A DNA stretch of 64,000 nucleotides from JACKCP01 sp051744925. Its GTDB lineage: Bacteria > Desulfobacterota > Desulfobacteria > Desulfobacterales > JACKCP01. Shown piece after piece: positions 43,056 to 50,984 of this stretch; within the stretch, counting starts at the first letter, position 1, and every line of letters starts with the position of its first letter. The position numbers and the translations under genes are program-made. The notes below the pieces were generated by a model. It searched no databases. It was not told the origin of the DNA and saw only the letters and a program-made list of their open reading frames with translations. The stretch covers positions 1-64,000 of the forward strand of contig JBNJDM010000003.1 of NCBI GenBank assembly GCA_051744925.1. Reading direction: 5' to 3'.

Positions 43056-43071
43056 TGGCATAAAATTTGTA
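43056..43071 (+). promoter_or_regulatory. Sigma-54-like promoter
   Basis: TGGCATAAAATTTGTA has GG and G spaced by ten bases and repeats the pattern before the DUF169 gene (TGGCATAAAAATTGTA). The predicted start of transcription is near 43082. An alternative -10 hexamer TATAGT lies at 43075-43080, so sigma-70 use cannot be excluded. Confidence 0.5.
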
Positions 43072-43081
43072 TTATATAGTA

Positions 43082-43196
43082 CAAATGGTTAAATAATTAT
43101 CAGCTTAAGCAGCATAATAAAAAGCAGATAAGCAAATTTTTCATTGTTCTCCTTCTTAAAGACCCCCTGATGAAAATCAGGGGGTTATTTTTTTTT
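43082..43196 (+). ncRNA. Candidate small regulatory RNA of about 115 nt
   Basis: Bounded by a sigma-54-like promoter and a strong intrinsic terminator, with no useful reading frame. TTATCAGCTT (43097) pairs with AAGCAGATAA (43122) with one mismatch. A pyrimidine stretch TTCTCCTTCTT (43147-43157), complementary to Shine-Dalgarno sequences, stands unpaired before the terminator, as in many base-pairing small RNAs. Function, expression and targets are inferred from layout only. Confidence 0.55.
43163..43196 (+). terminator. Strong rho-independent terminator
   Basis: A 9-bp stem CCCCCTGAT/ATCAGGGGG with a GAAA tetraloop, followed by TTATTTTTTTTT. It ends the small-RNA candidate and separates it from the cold-shock gene. 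Confidence 0.9.
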
Positions 43197-43387
43197 AAAA
43201 AATTATTTAAAAAAAACTTTTTTTTTAAAATAAAAACAAGTATAGTATTTAAAATTAATAACAGAAAACAATATTTGTTTTCTAAAGAAGGGTTCTCTCC
43301 TAAGATCTAATCTTAATAATAAATTAGAATTTTCTTAAGAATGTAATCCAGCAACAATCAAAATGTAATAATTTAAGGAAAAAGTTA

Positions 43388-43588
43388 ATGGCAAACGGAA
43401 TTGTAAAGTGGTTCAACGAGAGTAAAGGTTATGGTTTTATTGAGCAGGAAGAAGGATCAGATGTTTTTGTTCACCATACAGGAATAAACATGGACGGATT
43501 TAAGACTCTTGCAGAAGGTCAGAGAGTAGTATTTGACGTTGCAGAGGGTCCAAAAGGAAAAAATGCTGTAAATGTAACTCCTCAGTAG
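43388..43588 (+). CDS. Cold-shock domain protein, CspA family
   Basis: A 66-residue single-stranded nucleic-acid binding protein with one cold-shock domain. RNP1 is KGYGFIEQ and RNP2 is DVFVHHTGI; it opens NGIVKWFNESKG. Such proteins melt RNA secondary structure and may act at low temperature or during normal growth. The leader of about 190 nt after the preceding terminator is long and hairpin-bearing, as in cold-regulated csp genes. AAGGAA precedes the ATG. A strong terminator follows. Confidence 0.95.
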   Translation: MANGIVKWFNESKGYGFIEQEEGSDVFVHHTGINMDGFKTLAEGQRVVFDVAEGPKGKNAVNVTPQ

Positions 43589-43614
43589 CATTTTTTTATA
43601 GCAATAAAGATTTT

Positions 43615-43648
43615 AAAGCGCCTTTTTTTTTAAAGGCGCTTTTTTTTT
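43615..43648 (+). terminator. Rho-independent terminator of the cold-shock gene
   Basis: An 11-bp stem AAAGCGCCTTT/AAAGGCGCTTT with a T-rich loop and a run of T after it. Confidence 0.9.
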
Positions 43649-43746
43649 GCGTAAATTCAAGAATAATTTTTAACAGTAAATTCTAAACTTAATATCAGTG
43701 CAGCTTGAAAATCGTTTAATTTAAGTATAACCTTGCAAAACAGAAT

Positions 43747-43776
43747 TTGACATTTGCACAAAAAAAATTCTAATAT
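43747..43776 (+). promoter_or_regulatory. Sigma-70-type promoter of the tRNA-thiolation operon
   Basis: A perfect TTGACA, an 18-nt spacer and TAATAT, ending 29 nt before the NIL-ferredoxin start codon. It is probably the promoter for the three-gene run that follows. Confidence 0.5.
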
Positions 43777-43805
43777 TTTTCTTTTATTTGAACGGAGGTT
43801 ATAAA

Positions 43806-44231
43806 TTGGTTTCAAAAATACTGATATTAAGGTTTCCCGGAGATCTTACACATAAAGCTCTTGTTTGTAATCTTGTCAAAAGATTTGATCTTACTTTTGC
43901 AATACTTCATGCAGAAATTTTTCCCAGAAAAGAAGGGCTTCTTATTATAGAACTTTCAGGGAGAAAAGACCATTTTGAAGATGGTGTTGAATACTTAAAA
44001 TCACGCGGTGTAATTGTAAAAACTGCAGATCAGGAGATTACACGTGACGAGGAAAAATGTATTCACTGCGGAGCCTGTACTGCTGTTTGTCCGACACAGG
44101 CGCTTTTTATAAAAAGACCTGAAATGTTTGTTGAGTTTGATCAGGAAAAGTGTACTGTCTGCGAGTTATGCGTACTTACCTGCCCTGTAAAGGCTATGAT
44201 TGTAAGCCCAAAAAATGAGCATTTTTTTTAG
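43806..44231 (+). CDS. NIL-domain ferredoxin with two [4Fe-4S] motifs
   Basis: A 141-residue protein. Residues 1-70 are a NIL domain (LILRFPGDLTHKALVCNLV), a ligand-binding module also seen in methionine importers. Residues 82-135 hold two cluster motifs, CIHCGACTAVCP and CTVCELCVLTCP. Start chosen at TTG with GGAGG seven bases upstream; a longer reading has no site. It ends two bases before mnmA. NIL ferredoxins help homocysteine formation in methanogens and sulfate reducers. Beside mnmA, a role in electron or sulfur supply for tRNA thiolation is an alternative, but this is inference. Confidence 0.88.
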   Translation: MVSKILILRFPGDLTHKALVCNLVKRFDLTFAILHAEIFPRKEGLLIIELSGRKDHFEDGVEYLKSRGVIVKTADQEITRDEEKCIHCGACTAVCPTQALFIKRPEMFVEFDQEKCTVCELCVLTCPVKAMIVSPKNEHFF

Positions 44232-44233
44232 CA

Positions 44234-45295
44234 ATGAGTAAAACAAAAATTGCAGCTGCAGTAAGCGGAGGCATAGACTCTCTTGTTGCTGCTTTTATTT
44301 TAAAAAAAAAATATGATGTAACAGGAATTCATTTTTTTACAGGTTATGAATCCCGGAAAAAATCTCATATAAAATCCGAGATAGAAAAGATGTGTAAACA
44401 TATTGATATTCCTGTTTTTTTTGTTGATATTACAAATGAATTCAACGAAAAAGTTGTATCATATTTTAAAAATTCATACCTGAGGGGTTATACTCCTAAC
44501 CCATGTCTTATATGCAATCCATTTATAAAATTTTCGCTTATTCCAAAAAAAGCAGAAGAACTTGGAATAGATAAAATTGCAACAGGCCACTATGTAAGAA
44601 CTATAAAAGATAATACCGGTAATATATATATTTCAAAAGGAATGGATGAATCAAAAGACCAGTCTTATTTTTTATCAATGGTTAAACCGGATGATTTAAA
44701 AAAAGCCGTATTTCCACTTGGTACACTTAAAAAAAGTCAGGTAAGAAAAATTGCAGATAACTTCGGGCTTTACCCTGTTGAAAAAAAGGAAAGCCAGGAT
44801 ATCTGTTTTATTAAGAATAAAGACTACAAGGATTTTCTTAAAAAAGATAAATCTTTTACTTTTAAAAAAGGCGATATAAAAGACATAACAGGTAAAAAAA
44901 TCGGAACACACAACGGTGTTTTTAATTTTACAATAGGCCAGAGAAAAGGGATCAACTGTCCCGGGCCTTATCCTTATTATGTAACTGAAATAATACCTGA
45001 AAAAAACCTTGTAATCACAGGCTCAAAAGAAGATCTTTGTTCTGATTATCTTTTTGCAAAAGATTTAAACTGGTTTAAATCACCTGAATTTCCCGTATAT
45101 GCTAAGGTTAAAATCAGATATTCACACACTCCCCAGAAGGCTTTCATTGAAAAACCTGATAATAAAAACAGGGTTAAAATAATATTTTCTTCACCTGTAA
45201 AGTCTGTAGCTCCGGGACAGGGAGCTGTTTTTTATGATGATGAAGATAAAATAATTGGTGCAGGATATATATCAAAAGAAAATGAAAAAATTTAA
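44234..45295 (+). CDS. mnmA: tRNA 2-thiouridylase MnmA, three-cysteine type
   Basis: Thiolates U34 of tRNAs for Lys, Glu and Gln. PP-loop SGGIDSL is at 11-17. Cys94 (NPCLICNP) and Cys191 (SQDICFI) correspond to the two catalytic cysteines Cys102 and Cys199 of E. coli MnmA. Position 91, Asp99 in E. coli, is Cys here, so a CxxC plus a third cysteine could hold an iron-sulfur cluster, as in cluster-dependent thiouridylases. The HNGVFNFTIGQRKGI segment and C-terminal beta-barrel are standard. It is preceded by the NIL ferredoxin and overlaps mtaB by 14 nt. Confidence 0.92.
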   Translation: MSKTKIAAAVSGGIDSLVAAFILKKKYDVTGIHFFTGYESRKKSHIKSEIEKMCKHIDIPVFFVDITNEFNEKVVSYFKNSYLRGYTPNPCLICNPFIKFSLIPKKAEELGIDKIATGHYVRTIKDNTGNIYISKGMDESKDQSYFLSMVKPDDLKKAVFPLGTLKKSQVRKIADNFGLYPVEKKESQDICFIKNKDYKDFLKKDKSFTFKKGDIKDITGKKIGTHNGVFNFTIGQRKGINCPGPYPYYVTEIIPEKNLVITGSKEDLCSDYLFAKDLNWFKSPEFPVYAKVKIRYSHTPQKAFIEKPDNKNRVKIIFSSPVKSVAPGQGAVFYDDEDKIIGAGYISKENEKI

Positions 45296-46577
45296 ATCAA
45301 TAACTCTTGGCTGCAAATGTAATCAGTTTGAATCCGATTCAATAGCAATGCAGCTTAAAAATAAAAACTTTGAATACTCCGACTCAGAACCTGATATTGT
45401 TATTGTAAATACCTGTACAGTTACTTCCAGAGCCGGAGTTCAGTCAAGACAGGAAATTAGAAAAGAGTTAAGAAATAATCCGGATGTAAAAATTTATGTC
45501 ACAGGATGTCACTGCCAGACACAGCCGGATGAAATAAAAAAAATCAGCCCTGATATTGTTTTAGTTCCCCAGGATAAAAAAAATTTAATTCCCGATCTTA
45601 TTGAAAAAAATTATGACCTTAGTGGTGCTGACGTAAACAGCGTTTGCACAGATCAGGTCTTCAGATTCATGCCCACAGGCAACTTTGAATCTAAAACACG
45701 GGCATATTTAAAGATCCAGGACGGATGCAATTCATTTTGCTCATATTGTATTATACCATATGCAAGGGGAAGAAGCAGAAGCATGGAGTTTGAAGTTGTG
45801 CTTCAGGAGCTTGAAAGGCTTAAAGAAAGCGGATACAAAGAGATTGTTCTTACAGGGATTCATATAGGCCTTTACGGAAAAGACCTTAAAAACAAGACAG
45901 ACTTTACCTCTCTGATCAAATATATTGCAAAGCGCAAAAACAATTACCCAAGACTTAGAATAAGTTCAATTGAACCAGATGAAATTACGGATGAAATAAT
46001 CGAAATTGCATCTGAAGACAGTATTCTCTGCCCTCATTTTCATATTCCTTTTCAAAACGGTGACGATTATATTCTTAAAAAAATGAAAAGACCTTATTCT
46101 TCAAAATTTTTAAAAGATCTTACTTTAAAAATAAAAAACAAAATTCCGGATGTTTCAATGGGAGCTGATATTCTTCTCGGTTTTCCTGGAGAGTCAGAAA
46201 CCTGTTTTACAAACACTTATAATTTGCTTAAAGATCTTCCTGTTTCATATCTTCATGTTTTCCCTTTTTCTCCGAGAAAAAATACTCCTGCAGCAGAATT
46301 TAAAAATCAGGTAAACGGGAAAATTACAAAACAAAGGTGTGAAATCACAAGAAATCTTGGTGAGGTTAAAAAAGAGGAATTTTACATGTCCCAGTCAGGG
46401 AAAAGAAAAAATATTCTTTTTGAAAATCAAAGAGATAAAAATACATCTCTTTTAAAAGGTTTTACACAAAATTATGTACAGGTTTTTTATAATGGTGAAG
46501 ATGATCTTAAAAACCAGGTTACTGAATTAAAAATGATTTATAATAAAGATAAACAGATAATGGAGGCAGAACTTTAA
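45282..46577 (+). CDS. mtaB: tRNA t6A37 methylthiotransferase MtaB
   Basis: Radical SAM methylthiotransferase that turns t6A37 into ms2t6A37 in ANN-decoding tRNAs. The N-terminal domain has cluster cysteines in LGCKCNQFES, VNTCTVTSRAG and VTGCHCQ. The radical SAM motif is CNSFCSYCIIPYARGRSR, and a TRAM-like C-terminal domain follows. The GCKxNQ opening points to MtaB and not to MiaB or RimO. Usual MtaB has Val where this one has Cys in GCKCNQ. I start at the ATG inside the mnmA end, giving 431 residues; an upstream alternative adds nine unlike residues. Co-translated with mnmA. Confidence 0.92.
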   Translation: MKKFKSITLGCKCNQFESDSIAMQLKNKNFEYSDSEPDIVIVNTCTVTSRAGVQSRQEIRKELRNNPDVKIYVTGCHCQTQPDEIKKISPDIVLVPQDKKNLIPDLIEKNYDLSGADVNSVCTDQVFRFMPTGNFESKTRAYLKIQDGCNSFCSYCIIPYARGRSRSMEFEVVLQELERLKESGYKEIVLTGIHIGLYGKDLKNKTDFTSLIKYIAKRKNNYPRLRISSIEPDEITDEIIEIASEDSILCPHFHIPFQNGDDYILKKMKRPYSSKFLKDLTLKIKNKIPDVSMGADILLGFPGESETCFTNTYNLLKDLPVSYLHVFPFSPRKNTPAAEFKNQVNGKITKQRCEITRNLGEVKKEEFYMSQSGKRKNILFENQRDKNTSLLKGFTQNYVQVFYNGEDDLKNQVTELKMIYNKDKQIMEAEL

Positions 46578-46598
46578 AAACAAAAGCCTCAATTTAAT

Positions 46599-48485
46599 TT
46601 AAAAAACAAAAGACCTTTCAACAATATCCCTTGTTCTTCTTATAATTTTTTCATAATAACTGCTGTTTCTCTGGAGATAAAATTCTATCTGAAAATTCTG
46701 GTTTTCATCTTTTATCTGCTTTAATTTTTTCTGAAGCCCGTACGGAGAATTTATCCTGGTTACAAAAAGTTCTCCCCAGGTTGTTTTATAAATAAGTGCA
46801 AAATTGTTAATATTTTTTTCATAATGAACCTCCTCAAAACTTACAACAATAAAAACTTTCTGAATTCTTTCTTTTTTAAGATAAAACAAAGGTGAATTAT
46901 CAAGAACATCGCATCTTCCAAGAAAATCCTTGAGTTTTAAAGAAAGATTAATAATTTCCTGAAGGCTTACACTGGTAGGATTCGGCTCCATTCTTATTCT
47001 TCCGACTTTAAAAAGATCATTCCACACAGTAAAGGCCGCAGCCCTTACTATATCGGCACCTTTAAAAAGAGGCACAGAGCGGTCATTGCCTGCAAATACT
47101 TTCCAGACCTTATCTTCATAAACAAAAGTGATATCCAAAAGATTAAACTGTTCAACAGGTTTCGGGACAAGATTGACCTTATTTTTTTTCTTTTGATAAA
47201 TTGAGGCAATTTTTCTGCCCAGAACTGTCAAATCTCTTTTATTTATATGGGCATTCTGCCTGCCTGCTGATGAAATTATTTTATAAAAACCAAAAAGCTC
47301 CTGAACAAGTCTTTTCCCAAGCTGTATCTGAGTTGCCATATCCCAGTTATTAAAGTTTGAAAGATGGAACTGAACATCTCTTGGTATGCCTGAATTTTTT
47401 AAAAATCTGTTTACAAGATCTTTTTTAAGCTGATTTTTTTCCACTACCTTCATGTTGCATCTTAGAAAAAAACATTCTTTTAAAAATGAGAGCCTTGCTT
47501 CATCAAGTCTTGAACTAAAGCTTTTCATAATAAGGTCAACAGTAAATGTCATGGGATCAATAAAGTCATTGTTCTTTGATTTTAAAATTTCCTCTCTGAA
47601 AATATCTGCGGCAAGACGTCTTTGGGAATCTTCTATATGCCTGTTAAGCAAAGCCATCTTAATTACTGATTTGAGCGGACTTCCAAGAGCTTTTTGAAGC
47701 TGCCACAGTGAAGCTCCCAGAAATTCCTCTGATTTAATCTGAGGAAGATCACCAAAATCTATATATTCATATCCTCCTGATATTCCGGAGCTTATTTTCT
47801 GGTAAGTAGATTCATAATCCAGCTTTTTATTGCTGTCATAACATACCCACCAGAAAGGAGTTTTACCCATAATCACAAGAGTTGTTCTGTAAAACTCCTC
47901 CATAAGAATATTTTTTTGGGCAGAGCCTGAACTTTCCTTGTCAAGTTTTCCAAAGTATCCGTTTTTGACATCATTAATATCTGAAATAAAAAAATAAAGT
48001 GGAATTTTACAGTTTGCATCAAACCAGTCTTTTATAAGGTTGATTTTTTCTGTAAGATACTGATGATTTTTTCTGCCCATTTTCTTAAAATCACCGCATA
48101 CCCAGATATCACAGTCCGAATAAGCTGTCTGTGCAATACTTCCTATGCTTCCGATTGTATAAATCCCGTCAAGTACAAACAAATCCTTGTTTTTAAGGTA
48201 GAGCTGACCGGATTCTTCAATTTTGAACATTTTTTTAAATACAGGTTCTTTTTTTTTAATTTCAAAAGAATTATCAATACCAAAAACCTTGAAAGAGCCC
48301 TGCATTTCAGGAACAAACCCTGGACATTTTTTATGATTTATGCTTAATAACCACGGGAGAAGATAAAGAATTTGTATACTCTCTTTAGGAGAAATTTCTC
48401 TAAACAGAGCTTTCCTTTTCTCATTATATAAATTGAATATACTATTGTTTCTTGAAATACTTTTTTCGAGACTTATTTGAGACAT
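46599..48485 (-). CDS. cyaA: Class I adenylate cyclase
   Basis: Makes cyclic AMP from ATP in the cytosol. The nucleotidyltransferase core is GSIGSIAQTAYSDCDIWVC (near residues 110-130), matching the GSxxSxxQxxxSDxDxWVC signature of enterobacterial CyaA. MGKTPFWWVCYD and GASLWQLQKALGSPLKSVIK follow and are also diagnostic. At 628 residues it is shorter than E. coli CyaA (about 850) and lacks most of the C-terminal regulatory half. The ATG used here shares a CATG with the ATG of a divergent cysteine protein. No CRP gene is in the window. Confidence 0.9.
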   Translation of the reverse strand: MSQISLEKSISRNNSIFNLYNEKRKALFREISPKESIQILYLLPWLLSINHKKCPGFVPEMQGSFKVFGIDNSFEIKKKEPVFKKMFKIEESGQLYLKNKDLFVLDGIYTIGSIGSIAQTAYSDCDIWVCGDFKKMGRKNHQYLTEKINLIKDWFDANCKIPLYFFISDINDVKNGYFGKLDKESSGSAQKNILMEEFYRTTLVIMGKTPFWWVCYDSNKKLDYESTYQKISSGISGGYEYIDFGDLPQIKSEEFLGASLWQLQKALGSPLKSVIKMALLNRHIEDSQRRLAADIFREEILKSKNNDFIDPMTFTVDLIMKSFSSRLDEARLSFLKECFFLRCNMKVVEKNQLKKDLVNRFLKNSGIPRDVQFHLSNFNNWDMATQIQLGKRLVQELFGFYKIISSAGRQNAHINKRDLTVLGRKIASIYQKKKNKVNLVPKPVEQFNLLDITFVYEDKVWKVFAGNDRSVPLFKGADIVRAAAFTVWNDLFKVGRIRMEPNPTSVSLQEIINLSLKLKDFLGRCDVLDNSPLFYLKKERIQKVFIVVSFEEVHYEKNINNFALIYKTTWGELFVTRINSPYGLQKKLKQIKDENQNFQIEFYLQRNSSYYEKIIRRTRDIVERSFVF

Positions 48486-48696
48486 GGCCAATAACCGTAT
48501 TAACTGTCATAAATGTGAGTACTACTACGTAACCTGGGACAACCAGCATCCGCATGGGTGCAGAGCTCTGGGCTTTAAAAGTGCAACTATGCCTTCTATT
48601 GTTGTTTTTCAAAGTTCCGGATCAAAATGCAGATTTTATTCCCCTAAAAACAGCAGAAAAAACAAAAACTCAGGGAAAAATAAAATTATAGTTTAG
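48484..48696 (+). CDS. Small conserved cysteine protein, unknown
   Basis: A 70-residue protein with INCHKCEYYYVTWDNQHPHG, CRALGFKS, and SGSKCRFYSPK. The pattern CxxCxYxxVTWD-GCRAxGFKS-PSxxV-SGxxC recurs in small proteins of delta-type proteobacteria; I cannot give a function. Four cysteines suggest a zinc site. Its ATG overlaps the ATG of cyaA on the other strand by two bases, so the two start codons share one CATG. Its 3' end overlaps the 3' end of the thyX-like gene by 11 nt. It is therefore locked between two oppositely oriented genes. Confidence 0.75.
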   Translation: MANNRINCHKCEYYYVTWDNQHPHGCRALGFKSATMPSIVVFQSSGSKCRFYSPKNSRKNKNSGKNKIIV

Positions 48697-50098
48697 AAAT
48701 AAAATCTTTAACCTCATCCATTTTCCCGCATGTAAATTTTCCCTCAGGACATTTTCCATCCATATAGCATCCGGGGCCTACTTTTTTAAAAATATCAGGT
48801 TCTTTTTTTCTGAGCAAAGAAAGCATTTCGCATGCAATCTCTCTTATTTCCCACTGAGCTCTCATACATGTTCTGAGTCTGAAAAAATGGAAAAGTTCCC
48901 TTGCATTCATTGAAGAAACTGCATCAAGTCTCATTCCGGCAAGTAAAAAATATGCAAGATCATGACTGTTTTTAAGCTTATCTTTAAAAATAGTATATAA
49001 TTTTATATGATTTTCATATGATTTTTCATAAATATTTAAAGCTTTTTCATTATTTTTTACAGTCTCAGGTATTATAAAATCATTAACCCTTACTCCGTAA
49101 TTAAGGCCGGGTACAATAACAGACTGAATTCTGTGCCTTACAAGATGTGTTAGGCAGGCAAGAGTCATTCTGTTTATCCTGAATCCGAAATTAATATTTT
49201 CAAGAGCTCTTGGTCTTCCGTCTTCTACTATATATTTAATTATATCCTGATAAATTTCAGGATCATTTTCTATAATATTCATGGCATCTTGTGAACTTAT
49301 TCCTGTTTCTGCTGCAATTTCAGATAAAACCATATTAACAGAAGCATTTTCTGTGGATGAAATAAGTTCAGCTTTTTTATCAGGAAGATAATCAGTATCA
49401 ATTTTATCTTTTAAAAGTGTTCTTACTTTTTGTGGAAGTTCATCTTTAAATCTGGCAATTTTTTCAATCATTGAAAAAGGCTCGTTAAAAATAGCTTTTG
49501 ACTGATCAAGGAGCATTTGTCCCAGCTTTTTTATTTCAGGATATTTAGATCCTCTTCCATAACATGCTGAATAAATAATCTTCATAAGCTCTCTTGCATT
49601 TAAAGTGCAGTAAAAATTGCTTCTGAAGGCATATGGAAGTATAAATCTGGCGTCCTCTCTTGGGATATCCTGTTCTGTAAGTTGTGAATATGCATTAAAT
49701 AATGAAGCAATACCTTCTTTATACTGATTTTCAAGATCCTGTTTTTCCTCATCATCTACATCATCATTGAATCTTAATTCCGGAAAAACAAAACCCATTT
49801 TTTTATAATCTACATATCTTCTTGACTTTACAGTAAAAGAAGCAAGTCTGAATTCTATTATAAACTGTTCCACAATTACTGAAACATTATCAAAAACTAT
49901 TGTAAAAAACGCATGCTCAGAAACAGAATGATGCCCCATTTCAAGGACTTTTCCTATTAATGAGGTATCCTGGCTCGTCATACTTTCATTAAAAATTTCA
50001 AGCGCACTACCTTTGGTGGTTGATATTCTTGCTGCCGCAAGACAAAGATTTGAGGGCTTACTTGTATGTTCTACTATCAAAGCTTTTGAATTTATCAT
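48686..50098 (-). CDS. thyX: Tandem ThyX-like FAD-dependent thymidylate synthase family protein
   Basis: ThyX methylates dUMP with methylene-folate and FAD. This 470-residue protein has two ThyX-like halves. The first (1-210) has EMGHHSVSEHAFFTIVF and FRLASFTVKSRRYVDY, where the RHR of the ThyX motif reads EFR. The second (about 225-470) keeps RHRIQS near 319-324 and NARELFHFFRLRTCMRAQW EIREIA, but lacks the NEQSxRY strand (PGLNYGVRVND instead). Each half seems to retain what the other lost. It is last in the run HAD-hisE-hisG-thyX. Activity as thymidylate synthase is likely but not certain. Confidence 0.85.
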   Translation of the reverse strand: MINSKALIVEHTSKPSNLCLAAARISTTKGSALEIFNESMTSQDTSLIGKVLEMGHHSVSEHAFFTIVFDNVSVIVEQFIIEFRLASFTVKSRRYVDYKKMGFVFPELRFNDDVDDEEKQDLENQYKEGIASLFNAYSQLTEQDIPREDARFILPYAFRSNFYCTLNARELMKIIYSACYGRGSKYPEIKKLGQMLLDQSKAIFNEPFSMIEKIARFKDELPQKVRTLLKDKIDTDYLPDKKAELISSTENASVNMVLSEIAAETGISSQDAMNIIENDPEIYQDIIKYIVEDGRPRALENINFGFRINRMTLACLTHLVRHRIQSVIVPGLNYGVRVNDFIIPETVKNNEKALNIYEKSYENHIKLYTIFKDKLKNSHDLAYFLLAGMRLDAVSSMNARELFHFFRLRTCMRAQWEIREIACEMLSLLRKKEPDIFKKVGPGCYMDGKCPEGKFTCGKMDEVKDFISKL

Positions 50099-50115
50099 CT
50101 CTTAAACTCTTTTTT

Positions 50116-50964
50116 TTAAATTCTACAGGTTCTGATATCGCTTACGATTATTCCCTTTGCACCTATTTCTGAAAGCTGATCCATCATATTGTTAACATCT
50201 TTTTTCTTAACCATTGATTTTACAGCAATCCAGCCTTTTTTACTTAAAGGTGAAACAGTAGGAGATTCAATGCCGGGTGTTACTTCAGAAGTTTTTTCAA
50301 GCATTTCTTCTTTTATATCATATTCTATTATTACATATTCCCTTGCAGTTAAAATTCCTTTAACCCTCTGGGTAAACAAATAAACATCCTTATTTTCAAG
50401 CGCTTTATTTGTTCTTGATATAAGAACAGCTTCAGATTTTAATACAGGATCTCCAATAACTTCTAAACCTGCTTCTCTAAGGGTTCTTCCTGTTTCAACA
50501 ACATCTGCTATAGCATCTGCCACTCCAAGTTCTATGGATATCTCCACAGCTCCGTCCAGCTTTACTATATCTGAGTCAAATCCTTTTTCTTTAAAATCAG
50601 AGGCAACTATTTCAGGATAAGATGTAGCTATTCTTTTACCGTTCAGCTCTGAAACAGACTCAAACTCACCAGATTTAGCTGCATAATAAAACTTGGATTT
50701 ACCAAAACCAAGACCGAACACTTCAAAAACATCTGTTTTACTGTCTACTGCAAGGTCACGTCCTGTAATTCCAAGATCAAGAATCCCCCTGCTTACATAA
50801 ACTGCAATATCACGCGGCCTTAAAAAAACAAATTCTATGTTGTTTTCAGCATCTGTTATCATAAGTTCCTTGCCGACTCTGCGGCAGGAATAACCTGCAG
50901 AACGCACAAGATCAACTGCATCTTCTGACAAACTACCCTTGTTTGGAAGAGCGATTTTCAACAT
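50116..50964 (-). CDS. hisG: ATP phosphoribosyltransferase, long form
   Basis: First and feedback-controlled step of histidine synthesis, joining ATP and PRPP. The 282-residue length and the C-terminal ACT-like domain (about 210-282) mark the long form, which works without HisZ and is inhibited by histidine. Motifs are IALPNKGSLSEDAVDL, DLGITGRDLAVD and DAIADVVETGRTLREAGLEV. It follows hisE by 20 nt and precedes the ThyX-like gene by 17 nt on the same strand. Other his genes are not in the window. Confidence 0.95.
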   Translation of the reverse strand: MLKIALPNKGSLSEDAVDLVRSAGYSCRRVGKELMITDAENNIEFVFLRPRDIAVYVSRGILDLGITGRDLAVDSKTDVFEVFGLGFGKSKFYYAAKSGEFESVSELNGKRIATSYPEIVASDFKEKGFDSDIVKLDGAVEISIELGVADAIADVVETGRTLREAGLEVIGDPVLKSEAVLISRTNKALENKDVYLFTQRVKGILTAREYVIIEYDIKEEMLEKTSEVTPGIESPTVSPLSKKGWIAVKSMVKKKDVNNMMDQLSEIGAKGIIVSDIRTCRI

Positions 50965-50984
50965 TTTAAACTAATCTCCGTTTT

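Larger units (their letters stand above)
42905..43387. other. 483-nt region with palindromes, small-RNA candidate and cold-shock leader
   Basis: No protein gene. In order: two tandem 15-bp palindromes at 42946-42960 and 42964-42978, a sigma-54-like promoter at 43056-43071, a transcribed-looking segment with one internal hairpin, a strong terminator ending at 43196, then an AT-rich leader for the cold-shock gene with a 9-bp hairpin AGAAAACAA/TTGTTTTCT at 43263-43283. Each is listed separately except the last, which may be part of a temperature-sensitive leader. Confidence 0.6.
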
